From assembly GCA_947179485.1 (NCBI GenBank), contig OX359249.1, positions 49,239,402-49,303,401 on the forward strand: DNA of 64,000 nucleotides, read 5' to 3'. The notes under the pieces are model-generated. The model was given only the letters and a program-made list of their open reading frames with translations, did no database searches and was not told where the DNA came from. The translations under genes and the position numbers were made by a program. Origin of the DNA: Allacma fusca (lineage: Eukaryota > Arthropoda > Collembola > Symphypleona > Sminthuridae). Positions 48,049 to 61,507 of this stretch are shown piece by piece. Every line of letters begins with the position of its first letter. Position 1 is the stretch's first letter.

Positions 48049-48069
48049 CTCTCTCTCTCTCTCTCTCTC
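48049..48069. repeat. (CT)n microsatellite
   Basis: A 21-bp CT run. Confidence 0.88.
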
Positions 48070-48495
48070 GTTGCCTGCCGTTGATTCTGCTCCACTAGAC
48101 TTTGTTACAAAGGGGTACTTATGCATGTACATGTGTGGCAGAGAGGTATCTCCCATATTATTATGTGAAAGGAGATGATCCAATGCCGTGCGGACTGGCG
48201 TTATGCCCGCAACATCATTTACAAGTTACACTCAGACTATTCACAGCTTTGACATATTTGAAGGCTGAGATGAGTATGTAGGAATGTTTTTGAGTTTATT
48301 CCTACCATTTGTGAAAGGAATTTGTCAGATGGAAATATGTGTACATACAAATGAATGGAGGAACCCTACACAGAGGAATACTTGGAAGGTTTAAAACAGT
48401 GTGGAATACTGTACCAGGACACTCATGGCGGCAGACTACTGCGAGCTAACCAAGTACATAAAGTGTGGTTTTAGGTTGGGGAACTGACTGAGAGT

Positions 48496-48516
48496 GAGAG
48501 AGAGAGAGAGAGAGAG
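48496..48516. repeat. (GA)n microsatellite
   Basis: A 21-bp GA run. Confidence 0.88.
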
Positions 48517-49170
48517 TCAGAGACAGAGAGTAGTGAAACCATCATCTTGTTCAACGCTAGTCAAATAACTCTACCATCTTCTTTCCAAGACTCTCTCAGA
48601 CGTTCCTTTTTTCCTTCACTTGTAAAATTGTTAGCTATTTCCTCTGTCTGTTTACAAAGCTGCCTTCCCATGCGCATCTATACTTGACTCTCCATGATTG
48701 TGTTTCTTATGCAATCATCACATATTGTAAACACCGGGGTTTTGTAAGTACATATGTACGTAAGTATGCATAAATGCACGTGTGTACACAAATTAAGCGG
48801 CATAATTATTCCTTGCATGGAGTAGCATATTATCAAATCTCCTGGTTCTGTAGTAGTGTAGCCGAGTGTGTAACGCTTGGAGAGGGAATTAAGTAGGAGA
48901 TTCCAACTTGAAATTAAGCATGTTGGGTTTCCCTTGGTAATTTCGGCGGAACACTTCTAAAGCAATGGTATTTCGCAGTCATTTAGTATCCTGTACGTAT
49001 GTGCTCCGCTACGAAAATGTTATGTGAATTAGTTACGTTAGGAAGTTCGAGTTTAAAATGAAGCTATAGAACCAGGCACATTGCACTGTCGAAGTCCAAA
49101 GGTAGCTTTACAATTCCAGGTACATACTTGTAAATACTTCCAGCACTACCGCTACAATGTTGGTTTCATT

Positions 49171-49190
49171 CTCTCTCTCTCTCTCTCTCT
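49171..49190. repeat. (CT)n microsatellite
   Basis: A 20-bp CT run. Confidence 0.88.
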
Positions 49191-49555
49191 GGAATGAAAA
49201 TAGCTGAGATCGTATGAAATTCTACCCTGTAGTTGCTCACCGCTCTCTCAACTCCCGCAACGGAGATATCACAAGTTCAGAAGTAGTTAGTTGTAGTAGC
49301 CCGGCCTTTATGTTCTAGCTACCTCCAAGAGTTGATTGTCAGGGCTATATCGTAGTGGGGAATAGAAAATAGGAGCTTAGAGTAGCGGTAATTCTGATCG
49401 CTTGTCTTTAGTGTGGACGAGTCTGTGTGTGGCTTAGCTTTTGAATTGGTAATCCAAAGGAAAAGCTTTTAAAGTTTTCTTGCACATGTACCTAGGTATT
49501 TATACACAGAGAGAGAGATCTGCTCTGTGCACATTGTACATATGAGCTCTGCAGT

Positions 49556-49573
49556 GAGAGAGAGAGAGAGAGA
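49556..49573. repeat. (GA)n microsatellite
   Basis: An 18-bp GA run, continued imperfectly to about 49580. Confidence 0.85.
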
Positions 49574-49701
49574 AAGAGAGGGAATGGAATGAACAGGCTG
49601 TAAAGACTCGGCGAAAACTGTTGAAAGTCAAGCAAATCACTAAATACTGAAAATAAATTTGAGAGAGGGGTCTGTGCTCACGTGGGGCCACCGGACATAG
49701 C

Positions 49702-49729
49702 CAGTCATTTAAAGCTTTTTAAATGACTG
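49702..49729. repeat. Perfect 12-bp palindrome
   Basis: CAGTCATTTAAA, the four bases GCTT, then the exact inverse. No unpaired base besides the four-base loop. No gene context apart from the presumed intron. Confidence 0.7.
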
Positions 49730-50036
49730 TTGCAAAGATCATGTAAAACTAAATGGTACTCACGATACATACATGGATACACGTGACGATCCTCACGGGG
49801 GAAAACATGAGCAGGAGTACATAATCCACCTATTCATAATTAAATTGCTTTATGGTTACAGCAACTTATTGCTGTGTAGGACATTTCCAGTGGATTCTCT
49901 GGCCTTTAGTTGTTGACTTTTGGCCTTCCTCCTCGCTGTCTGATACGATAGTTGTGGATATGCTCTCAAACCCCGCATGGTTCCAGGGAACAGATATACA
50001 CGTCGTAAAAAGGGACGTGCAATCTTCTCCCTACAA

Positions 50037-50066
50037 TCACACACACACATACACACACACACACAC
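50037..50066. repeat. (CA)n microsatellite
   Basis: A CA run of 30 bp with one interruption (CAT). Confidence 0.88.
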
Positions 50067-53000
50067 TCACTGTCTTACATAACAACTTGAGGCCTGACAA
50101 TATCCGAGTGTCTGCAGGTACATAACGATTAGGACAGATATTTCCTGGCCTGTAGTTGTTATGAAAGTTAGTGTATGTACATACAATTGTACGCACTTAC
50201 TGTAGTCAGTTACTCAGGTTTGCCGACACACACGCAGACACTTATTCTTCCAGGAAGGGTCGTAGTACACTTGTGTTGTTCCTTGTGTTGCTACAAGTGA
50301 TATTACAAACATCATGTTGGATCGGCATTGTATTTATTCATGTCATTCAGACTTGGATTCTTTGTGCAGGAATGAGGTGAATATTAATTTTCATGGATTT
50401 TCCTGGCTGCTCAGAAACTCTCTAAGGAAGGTTTCCTATTGGTCATTATTTAACGAAAGGACCATTTTCAAAATCCGAAGCAGCTTGGAACTCACTCGAC
50501 TGAACTTTATTGTTCTCTTCTTACTGAATGAAGCCAAATCGAAGGATTTCTGGGAAATTGAAATAGCATTTCCTTCCAAATTCAATTCCCACATGTTTCA
50601 TGCATCTCTGGACTCTGCTATTGTCACCCTCATTTTGTATTACTAATTTTCAAGGAAATGGGTAGACCGTTTTGTCCTGGAAATGCCTTGATTCACGGAT
50701 GCCTTGTCATTAGGAACATGTTTTTACTCGAACCATTTTCCAAGACCGCTCTCCTCCGCTCCCTCTAGTTCAGTAACAAATAAAAAAAAATACCCTTTGG
50801 CTAGCATTACAATGAACAGAACTGAATTTGTTCGGGAGTTTCGTACAAAAACGCACACACGTGATTACTTTGTATATGTTTAGATACATATAGCATACAT
50901 CCACACACTTGCATTAAATTCTCAAATATCATGTTAAGCAATGCAGATCTTACTGCAGCCAAAACAATTTTCATGTAATATTCAGGATATATGTAGGAAC
51001 ATAGAAGGAAGATTTATTTGATAGGAGGATACTGACGGACAGCGGAAAAGATGAGAAAAGTGATGTTGCTTTCGGATGATTATGTTTGGCAAGAGGAGTT
51101 TTCCGGGGACAGATATATGTCATACAGGGCAATGCAGTGTGGACGAGAGTACAAGAAAGTATGCACTGTGACATTGAGACTTTCAGGTATTTTATTGCTG
51201 TTGAGCCTATTGTCTCCCGGCGTATACATTGCCTTACCTCTATCGATTCCCTTGAGAGCAACTGCTCCAAATTGAACTTTTCAGCATGTACGCCCTTCCT
51301 TCCTTCCTATCATGTCCAGGTCTTTGAAAATAAACTTTTATCCAAAATATCCAGACATAAAAAATGCAAGCGAGAACGCCGTGGAGTTTCGTCATTCCTT
51401 CTGGAATAGCTGAGAGCTGGGGATGTACACTCACAGTAGTGTACATACTGACATATGTATATGCTCAATGCACCCATCATATTGTTTTAGCGATTGAGTC
51501 CATGACATTGCAGGGGATGGAATTGAAGGAAACATTGAGAGAGGGGAGATGTAATAGGAACGCATACCATCCGCATCATCTGGAGTTCTTTTCTTATTTC
51601 CTTTTATGATTATTGGCAAATACTTGATATTAGTGAGGTAGAAACAGGGAGGATATGACTCATGTTGCTATATACACTACTATACGTACTGATTGCTTCA
51701 AAAAATCATTGGCTTCTCAGATGATTTGCGCCCCACGTAATAACCTTCTTTCATTTCCTCTCAGAAAAATTTATAAGCAAGAAAAATTGCTCTTAGAAAC
51801 GCAAAATGGACTTTAGGAAAACTTGTGGGATAAAAAGTGCCTGCCTCATAATGTCAATGGGAAATTTGTATGCATGAATGAAGCCTGATCCAATTTTTAA
51901 AATTTCATTTGAGCGTAAATTGTTTGGTCGATATAAATATATGTAGATAGAGTCACATTCTATATACATACCTACATATGTATACGAGCAGGAGGAATTC
52001 ATAATCCTGCTGGGAGATTTTCCATTGGGATTTTCAAGAATCATTATCTATCCCTTAGAACATTATCATCCCATTACAAGGGAAATGGTAACTATAAATG
52101 GATGCAATTTTTATGAGGTAATTTTTTTTTCTTCTGAGTAGTCTTCTCTAACTCCAGGGATAATTTCTATACATCTCATACTAATCTATACCCTTGTGTA
52201 CATACTACGAAATTGATGTCTTTGAATTAACAAGAATGTTACCTTCAGTCGTAAATTGCAATACTTGTTTAATTGCTTGCAAAAACCTCAGGTGGTGGTA
52301 GTCCTACTGGAGGAATAGCCAAATAGCACTTGAGGACATATATGGGATTAATGCAGTCCTGTAGTCTGCAATTCCCACGAGATTAGATTAACGACGTAAT
52401 GTTCATGCTAAGAGATTGTTCCTTCACTGAATATCAATGTACTTGTTTTCATTTTTTTAAACCACCACTCACTCAGTAACTTGTCAGGAAGAGCAAGACA
52501 AAGCAGTGGTTGGAGGCAGGACTTCCAGTAGTTCTGGTAGTAGTTAACAAATCTGATTGCAATCTCATTCCACGGCTCCGTCCCAGTCATCAGGCACAGG
52601 CTTTTAAAAATACTGCTTCACATGTCGATGGATTAAATGCCTTCTTAAAACAGGTTGTGGAGGGAATGCTTCGGTTCATATGGAGGCCCTCTGGATCTCT
52701 GAATACAGGGAGCATATGCAATCAGATAACTAACAAGCCTATAGGAGGCCAAGTTTTGTTTTCCAAGTTATTTTTTGTTCCCTTCCTAGAGGAGAGTCAA
52801 ACTAAACTGAATTACTGTTAGGAAATTTAAAAACTATGAAAAATACTACACCTACAGGTTTAGAGGGAAACACTCTGAAATTCATTTTTCCAGATATGAC
52901 TCACTATGTAATTATAATTACTACATTTATCCAAATAACCAGACTCATCCCATCCACACTATTTTACAATATTTAATGTAACATTGTATTTTCCTATAAG

Positions 53001-56000
53001 GTTTCCAAGGATCCCAGGGTAATGGAGTTTTCCTCTTTCTAAATCCTTGTAAACTCATATTGTCTCGGAGTGCCCTGATTTAAAATAAGAACCGCCTCTG
53101 AATGGAGGTGCATAGGCTAGGAGACTCTTTGTAATTTGTATTTATGGATGTTTGGCTTTATTGATATTGCTCATTGTAGTATAAAAGCTATTGGGAAGTT
53201 GGTCGGGGTCACTTAAATGCTTAAATTTAATACGATGTCCGATCAGGAGTGGTGACAGAATTGTTTTTCCCATTGAATTAAATTACTGAAGCACAATTAA
53301 CCAACAAGTAGGGACAGAGTTAAGCAATAACAAACATGAGACGGACAAGAACTTTTAAGAGAGTGGAGCCAATAGTAAAATGATCGGATTGAGAAAACAG
53401 TAGCAATGGGAGTGTCGTTGTCCGTCGTCAATGTGGGATAGAAATGTGAATGAATACAGATCCCAATGCAGTAAATTGTACGTGTTGACAGGGAGAAGCA
53501 TCTATCTGTTGTTTACTATGTAACAGCACACCAATGGCAACTGAAAGATAGTGTGAATCATGTAGTAGTATAGTGTGAGTATTCATCAAGTGTGTCCAAC
53601 ATTAATGATGGCGTACAAAATCAGAACATGTAAACTTTCCCTTCAATGCCACAACTACAGACATTCATGTTCGGTAATGATTTATATTTGTATAAATCCT
53701 GGTAGGGTGAGTTCCTACCGGATGTTACATTGCGGAATTATTTCATACTTTCACGCAAATTCTCTGGGTTCATGTTAATGCTTTTGTTGTTTGTGGTTCT
53801 ATATTTAGGTTTAGATTGTACACAGATCTTACGCACAGTCAGTCATGCAGACGTTGATAAATTGCTGAGTGCTGATGAAGCTGTTGGAAGTGAGTCTCGT
53901 GCTTTACATAGGTATATGAGAAATCCCATACGAATGAGACCGTCTACAGGATTATTCCATTGTTTGTTATCGCTCTCCGAGCTAGAGTCCTGTACGTATC
54001 GAAGCAACCGCAGTAGAAGTTATTTCCAACTGAATTTCTAAAGCAGTCGATTTAAAACGGGAAGTTCTAAAGGAAAATTACCGATGAACGGGAGGCTCCT
54101 AGCAAAGCGCACCCGGTTGCCAGCGTTATTAGACGGAATTGTAATATAAATAGGAATAATTGACATTACTCTAGCCACTAGAAATCCTACAAGGAAGGAG
54201 CATGCTCCATTAGGATGGAGAGCAAATTTAAAATTTAACTTTACGACTGCAGTCCGCTGATGTTCGCACAAAGGCACTATGAATATTTAAAAGATGACAA
54301 AATTAAAACACTATTTCTGCAGAGTTAGTATTTGTCTAGGCTACTACGCAAATTATGATACCTGTGTAGTACTTAAATTATTAAATCTCCCCGGATCTCC
54401 CCTCTAGGTATTGCATGCATCATATTTTTCTGGGTTGTGGGGGTAATATCCCTATAAATCAGTTTTTTTGGGTAATTAACCGAGATTTGAGCTGTACACA
54501 TTAGGACACGTGCTAAACCAAAAATAAGTAAGTTGTGCTCAATGATAGTATCTCCGCCTTGCCTCCGCCCATTATGTGGCTTCTCTCCGGGTGACACCAA
54601 AAATAATTCTTTATGGGGAAACAATTCAAGTTTATTATTTTCCCAACAGTACCTGAACAATTTGGAATTGGAGGAGTTGGCTTGGTTTTGGGTAGCGGGA
54701 GAAAGGACTACAAACATTAGCCTGGAATTGCATTGTGGATTGAATGGCACTCTGGGACAACTAGGGGGGGGGATGGAAATTGTTGTAGTATATTTTATGG
54801 TTAAAAGCTTACTCTTTGTCTATATAATGGGAAGTATTAATTACAAATTACTTGAGCACTGAAACGCTCTGGAAAATTCTCCAGGCGAATTTCTCCTGTG
54901 TGTTTTCTCATTTTACCTTTACTCTTCAATGGTGCCAGTCCGAGGACTTGGAAGTAACAACACCCGGGCATCGTACCATTGACATATAGAAAGGAGGATC
55001 TTTTTGTGAGGGAACTCTCTTGTCCATGAAGTTACAGTTGTTGCGGGCTGCTTTTGGAGGTCTGGTTCATTACAGAGGGAAATTTGGTATACATACGGGA
55101 AATAGGGCCGTTGTTCTCAAAAGATCCTCGGCCTTCCAGTTGTGCCGTCGTCGTAAACAAGGGCATTAAGCTCGAATAGTAAAAAGACATTAAGTGTAGT
55201 ACGCACAAGTTCTTCATGTAAATGTGTTTCAGTTGGAAATGTCTACGGGTGTTGTCAGCAGTGTGCTTTTTCCCTCTCGGAGCTGTAATAGATAAACATA
55301 TATTTTCCGTCGGTGGTGTTCCATGTAAAATGGGATGAGGTACTATATAGCATCTCCTTTAGTTCTAAGCTGTCGTTGAGTTTTGCAAGCATTTGCATAG
55401 TATTAATCGTCAGTTTCGTAAATTTACGCAATAAGTATGATGATGTAGGATTTTGATGTGTGGACATTATATTTTACTGGGTTATGTAATTCCTCCTTGA
55501 ATTTTCTCTCTCCATCGCTCTCTCCATGCAAGGACGTTCGTCGGTTCCTCTGGAAAATTCAGCACGATTGAAACAAGTGCATACGGCTCAAGGAACATTA
55601 CCCAGTTTTATGCGTATAAATATAAACACAGAAGCTAAGGCTATGATAGAGAACAACTGGGACGGGGGGAATTTCTGGGATGAAATTTCTTCAAGTCCTG
55701 AAAGAGAGAGCTTTTCCTTGTTGTTTCCTCTTCACTTTTCCTATCATCTTGGTGAATCTTTTACTCCTGTTTAGACTCCGTAACTTGTACATATACAACA
55801 ATTATTACAGTTTAAGCCTAGAGTCCTAATCGTGTATCATGAGAGGAGTTGACTGTTATTCCCACAGTCTCGAGCCTCATCTTCTGTTCCAGTAGTTGGG
55901 TATCTCATTCAAGACACTCTCTCCTCATCTGGTGTGCTCCACGTAGGTCTAACTGGTTACACAGTTGGTGTATCTTAAGTATGAGCATTCTCTGACGAAT

Positions 56001-57440
56001 CATCACTGAATTCAAGTTGAAAATGTAGGATTCCCTCGGCCCATCGCTTACTCTCTGGGTGGTACCTTGCTTGACTGGATTTCATCTCTTGCAATAATCA
56101 TTTTTTATTAAGGTGAAGTTCTCTCGTAATCCTAGCTGTGGTTGTTTTCCCAGGTTCTCTAGGCTCTTGGGAACACATGGAGACACATATGGAGGAGCAT
56201 AAATATTTTTAATAAGACTTTCCTCCTGTCTCAACCTACTTTATTGTCTTGGTGAGAAGGTTTGGTTTAAATTTAAGTTTATTTATTTTTTTTGTAAGTG
56301 TATGGTTGGGAGAAAAACACAAGGAGCCAAATAATTATTATGCAATGTAATTTCAAAATGTGTATTAGGTTTCACATCGGCAATTGATAGATACATTTCA
56401 TTAGTTTGTTCTCCCTTTGTTTTGCCTTGTCCTGGTTGTGGTAAGACAAAACTGAAAGGCTGACAAGTTGGGCAGAAGTTTATGAGACTGAGAAGTGTTT
56501 ATTTCCATCTATTAAAGATATTGGTTGGCATCCCCATTATTTCATTAAACAAAGTCATTTGTTGTGTTTCTGACGAGCTCAGTATGCATAAGTCAACGAT
56601 GACAGGGAAATATTGAATGGAGAGTTTCAGCAATTATGAGCCCAGCCCCTAAACAATCAATTTCCCTGATAAAACTTCGTCATGTAAAAGATACTCCACA
56701 CACACACTGCCTTAGTTCCTGGCAGGGCTGCTTTTCTGCACTGTATAATTTATACTCAGTAGCTCGGGGGTCTCATGCAAGACCTGGTATAGTACCGGGT
56801 GAGTAAGGGAATGGTATACCCATCTGTGTACTTTCTGAGGGGCAGAGCGTCTGTATAGTGTTACGTTGACAGACAGGCTGGTTGTCCAATGGCTCCACTT
56901 AAGTTGGACGGAATGCTGGTGATTTGTGCTAAGTTGTTTCCCCATTATCTTCATAGACGAAGGGCTAATTTTTTTAAAAATTGTTATGGTTTCCACTTGT
57001 CACTCCGACTTTTATGAGACGGAGTTTTTTTTATTTACCATTACTTTTTTTCAAATTAGGGACATGTTGGGAACTCGAGGCATTCCAACGTCCGTATGTA
57101 CGGCTAGAGTCTCCTGCATGTTTGGTGGTCATTAGAGTCGGGCCCACATGAGCCAGGCTGCATGATCACAGTACGTTCTCCCAGTTGTGTGTTATTTTGT
57201 TTTAGGGATCTATTTCTCCTTTCCGTGTAACACTTTCCAGAACTTTCACCCTTTTCATTTAGCACGGAGTTTTCTCAAATATTTCCGTCATCTCCCGGCC
57301 TTGCTGTATCGAACTGGTCCCCAAAACCTGGAAACTATGAAAACTCAACAGAAAAAATCACTCCGGACTAAACTTACTGTGGCTGAGAAGATTATGTGGT
57401 AGTACAGATAAAGCTCTCATATGTACTTCCTCACACTCTG

Positions 57441-57463
57441 CACACACACACACACACACACAC
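57441..57463. repeat. (CA)n microsatellite
   Basis: A 23-bp CA run. Confidence 0.9.
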
Positions 57464-58324
57464 TCCACATTCTAATATTTCCTCTTGGTTTTTTGTCTTT
57501 GCGTGATTTTTGACTTGATGGTTATTTGTGAACATTATGACCACTGCCACTTTCCTCCAAATGTGAGCTCTCACAAATGTAAATAACAATGACGGTAAGG
57601 GCGGAATTGTGTGCGCAGTGTCAGGAGAAGTAGTGGAGTTGTAAACAAAGTCCGGTCCCGTTCTCTTTGATACAGTCCAAGTGCTGAGGAGCGGAAAGCT
57701 TTCCGCTACCTTGATCTGTCCGGTTAGTAGTATTAGACGTAACTTGGTATCATTACCCTGACAAAATAATTTATGGGAAGTGAAGCCTGGGCTAGGTTTT
57801 ATCCCCATTGTTTATTACTCCCTCCAAATCAGTCCAAGGAGATTGTTATTGTAAAGTCAAAACTTGCTTAGGCAGATGACTTACGACTCCCAACTAAGAC
57901 CTGTACATATTTTGGAAAATGATTTGAGATTTCTCGCATGCTACTCCAAATTCGAGGTTCCTTCACGATTACACATATTTTTTTCTTTTTAAATAGCAAT
58001 ATTCCTTCGTATGCTTTCCTTCATGGTATGAAGCTCTCCGCTCATGCGATCCCACTCACAAGTACGTGCAACATAACCCAATGGCTTTTTATAAAGTATC
58101 TAGACATAAGTAATACATATAGTCAAGTATGTGAGGGCAAGCATCATCATACAGGGGTATACTCTTGGAACCCCGTACGTGCACTTGCATTCTTCATGCC
58201 TCTAAGTGTAGACAAATTGTTCCTTCATATAAGCTTGGGGTGTTTACCTTAGCTGTGTAGGGAGTGGTATGTACGTATCCAAGTATAGGAATGAGAACGG
58301 AAGGAAATTCCACGAGAGTTGGTC

Positions 58325-58351
58325 GTGTGTGTGTGTGTGTGTGTGTGTGTG
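58325..58351. repeat. (GT)n microsatellite
   Basis: A 27-bp GT run. An imperfect CA-rich stretch follows at about 58884-58925. Confidence 0.9.
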
Positions 58352-61300
58352 AGCTGCACCGTTTCTTCCAGCCGTAATGCCATGAGTAAAGTCTAGCGTA
58401 CATTGTGCGTTACTAGAGCGTCTACAAATTTCCGTGGAAAGTTTCGGAGAGTAGTAGGAGTAGTATCCATCATTTAGTCCATTCGGTCGTTCCGTTTAGT
58501 CATTTCAGTCAGGCACACTGGCGTATATAAAATCATGATCAGAACAAGTAAACATGCTATGAATTCCAATAAAAATGATGGCAGAATACCAAAGTAGAAA
58601 CCAAAAGTGAGTTGACTTTTTCCTTATTCATGTGGCTACTGCTCCTCTTCCATTCTCCTATTCTTCATTCCTTTCAGTAACTTTTTTTACAACTCTTTAC
58701 TTTCTCCTATCATGGAGGGAAAGTGAGTGAGAAATTTATCTCTCTGTATTTACACCATTCCCTGTATCCCTAGCCTTTCTTAATCTCTTGGAATCCAGGC
58801 TTAGTCTCGCCATCAGTTGAAATTTTAATTTGCTCTGAAACATTCAAGCGATTTTTAACGTGTACAGGACGTGGAGATACATACTCACAAACACACAGAC
58901 GAACACACACACACACAAACACACATAAAACATTATTAACTCTTACTATGAAGCAGGGGCTATAAAGCATAGCATTCAATTTACTCTTTCCAGAATGTTT
59001 TCGACAGAAAAAGAAAGAGAGAAAATTTATGTTTTGCAAATTACTTTGTATAGGTATATCCATACCCAGTACCTTGATTGAAAATACAAGGTCGTCCAAA
59101 ATTACTTCCAGAAAGCCAAGGAAAATTACTTCGTCGGGGTGCTGAAGGAGAGTGGTCTCAATGTGAATGCTTGTACTTGAGTGGAATTATAACCCTATAT
59201 TTGCATATAGTGGGGGTGGGGGGAGGGATAGATATGTACATACACACTCATGTAATGTTAATGCCAAGTTGTGCCATAAATAATGTAAACTTCTGGGACT
59301 CTCTTATCAGGGCCTGTATGTAGGTGTGGAGAAGGGAGAGAGGAATCAGAGGAAAATCAAATCCACAGAGGTAGGAAAACAAAATAAAGTGCAGTTGTGT
59401 GGAAAAGTACGAAAAAAAATTTCATGCCTGACAGTTGATTTTGCGTGCTATTCTCTACCTCTCGTGAGTTTATTCCAATGCGAGTGAAGTATATACATGG
59501 TAGGAGCTACCACGTAAATGTCTTTAAGGCTGAGGAAAAGGCAAAATAACTTTGCCCCCCACATGTCCCTCCGTCACTTTCCTCACCTGAGAATGTGTGT
59601 ACATATGCAATTTGGGTTACTCTGTTTGAATAGATGAAAGGAGATCTGGTAGGCATGCAGGAGCAAATGGAGAAAGGAAATGGGCAAATGTAAACAAATG
59701 ATAAAAATATTTTTTGTCAGCTTTTCCCCTCTCGCTCTCAGACTTTTTCCTTTGCATTTCAAACACATGGTCGGGTAAGTATTTTCCTCACCATTGGGGC
59801 CCCATGCTTGATTATATCCAACCAAGGTCAGTATCTACGTAACTTTCCTGTCTACCCCAAGTTATAGTAACGATCGAGGAGAAAATGCCTCCAGAAAGAA
59901 TGGACGTCTGAGCTGGAGAGAGTCACTCTATAACATGTGTTCCAGAAATGCTACTACTTCAATACAATATAGGGAATATAATAATAATTATACTCCGACT
60001 ACACTCCATCCTCCGGGGGTTTCTTGGTTTTTATATATTTGGGAAACTACGTGGGAATGTAGGAGTTCACATCATACGGGGATATTTTTATCGAATTTAT
60101 ACGGACAAATTCCCTTGTCCTAGAAATAAGCAAAGAGTATACATACTCCAATGAATTTCTAAAATGCATTCTTTGTCAGGCCTAAAGAACGGCTTTGGTA
60201 AGAAGTTTTGGTGTGTACAAAACTCTTCAGGGGGGAAATTTAACTAAAGGAAATTCACATATATACATAATGCCGTAAACTTATTTGTGCTTTATGCACC
60301 ATGCACCCCACCAAATAGCATTGAATACTTAAAGTACCGGGGAAAAAATGTAGTCTTTGCTCGCTACAAGAAAGTGTGGTGCTCTGTGAAACTTTCCAAT
60401 GAGAAACATCAACAAAGGTTTTAACGGATTCTCACAATTTCTTCCCTCTTTCTCGTCGGTAACAGTATATAATTATGTAGTTATGCTCGGATACATAAAA
60501 ATACATGATTGGTAGTGCTTCTCAACAGAAGTGGTCTGCAGTACACGATTCCCTCGTTCGGTTTATCATAGATGTAGTAATGGTAGGTTGTTCGGAGTCC
60601 TTGTATAAACGATTATTACATTCATTATGAAAGGGCTGTATCTCTACAGAATTCCTACAACTTCATCAATAGCTGGATTTGGAATGTCAAGTATTTTTTA
60701 AAAGTTTAGATAAAAGTTGAAATATTTCCCCGTGCTTTTGTGTATGTCCAATCCTGTAGTTTGTATATCCCTGGATAATTGTGTAGTACTCTAAAAAAAA
60801 TCCTGTTTTGCTTTCCCCTTTCGTAAGCAGGTTAAGAATTACGTCGAAGCTCGGATCGGAAATATGAAATAGTGTTGCTCTAGCGCATACCCCAGGGCTA
60901 CTGAAACATCTTTTGATTTTGTATCCTTTTGAAGTATCTATCATAAGAAGTTAGATGGGATTGCATTTATTTGTGTGCTTTGTAATACTAACTGTCAGGG
61001 ATTCTTCATGCATGCTTTTACCCTCTTTTCATTCTGAGCGAAACCCAAAGTGAGTCAATTCCAAAAAAAAAAATGCGGAGACGGAGGTTTTGTATGTGGC
61101 CGCTCCGAAGATAGGAAACGAGTATTGACTAAACCAATGTAGGTTACAGACTCCGGTTCTCTAGTCCGAGAGTACGTGCATTTATCAGGTTTGCCATGAT
61201 CAAACCATGTCTGTGAGGAAGCTTGAGAAGTAAGCAGAAAATTTAATTATTAAGGTTGAAGCCAAATCTATTATTTGCTAATGTATTTATACTTTGCATT

Positions 61301-61507
61301 TGGAGGCTTAAAAATTCTAAAAAAGTTATACAAAGATAATTACCTATAGTAAAAATAAAATGTTTCCCTCGAAAAGGAAATCAAACTTTTACTATGTCCC
61401 ATGAGTCATTACTTCCGAGGGATTTCTGAAGAAATTAGAATGAAAAGTAATTCCTTCGGATATTTTGGGTACTATTTGAGAATTGGTAGCATTTATTTTT
61501 AAGGAAG

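Larger units (their letters stand above)
45977..61507 (+). other. Presumed long intron of the TMEM132-family gene
   Basis: After the strong donor at 45977 (AG before GTAAGC) the next exon must complete a split codon and continue with the conserved segment that follows IMR in this family. I could not find it before the window ends, so the intron is probably longer than 18 kb. The stretch holds many short open frames on both strands without recognisable content, several microsatellites and hairpins, and the hAT-like element at 61508-62377. An unrecognised short exon or a nested gene cannot be excluded. Confidence 0.5.

Noticed and set aside
48848-48930. tRNA-like box A (GTAGCCGAGTG)
   Set aside because: No matching box B (GGTTCGAATCC type) or cloverleaf stems at the right distance.
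54373-54750. 125-codon open frame on the minus strand, with a 109-codon frame opposite
   Set aside because: No recognisable domain on either strand, no splice-bounded context, and length within chance for 64 kb.
55526-55774. 82-codon + frame tested as a downstream TMEM132-family exon
   Set aside because: The sequence does not match any segment of that family and has no acceptor in the required phase that I can see.
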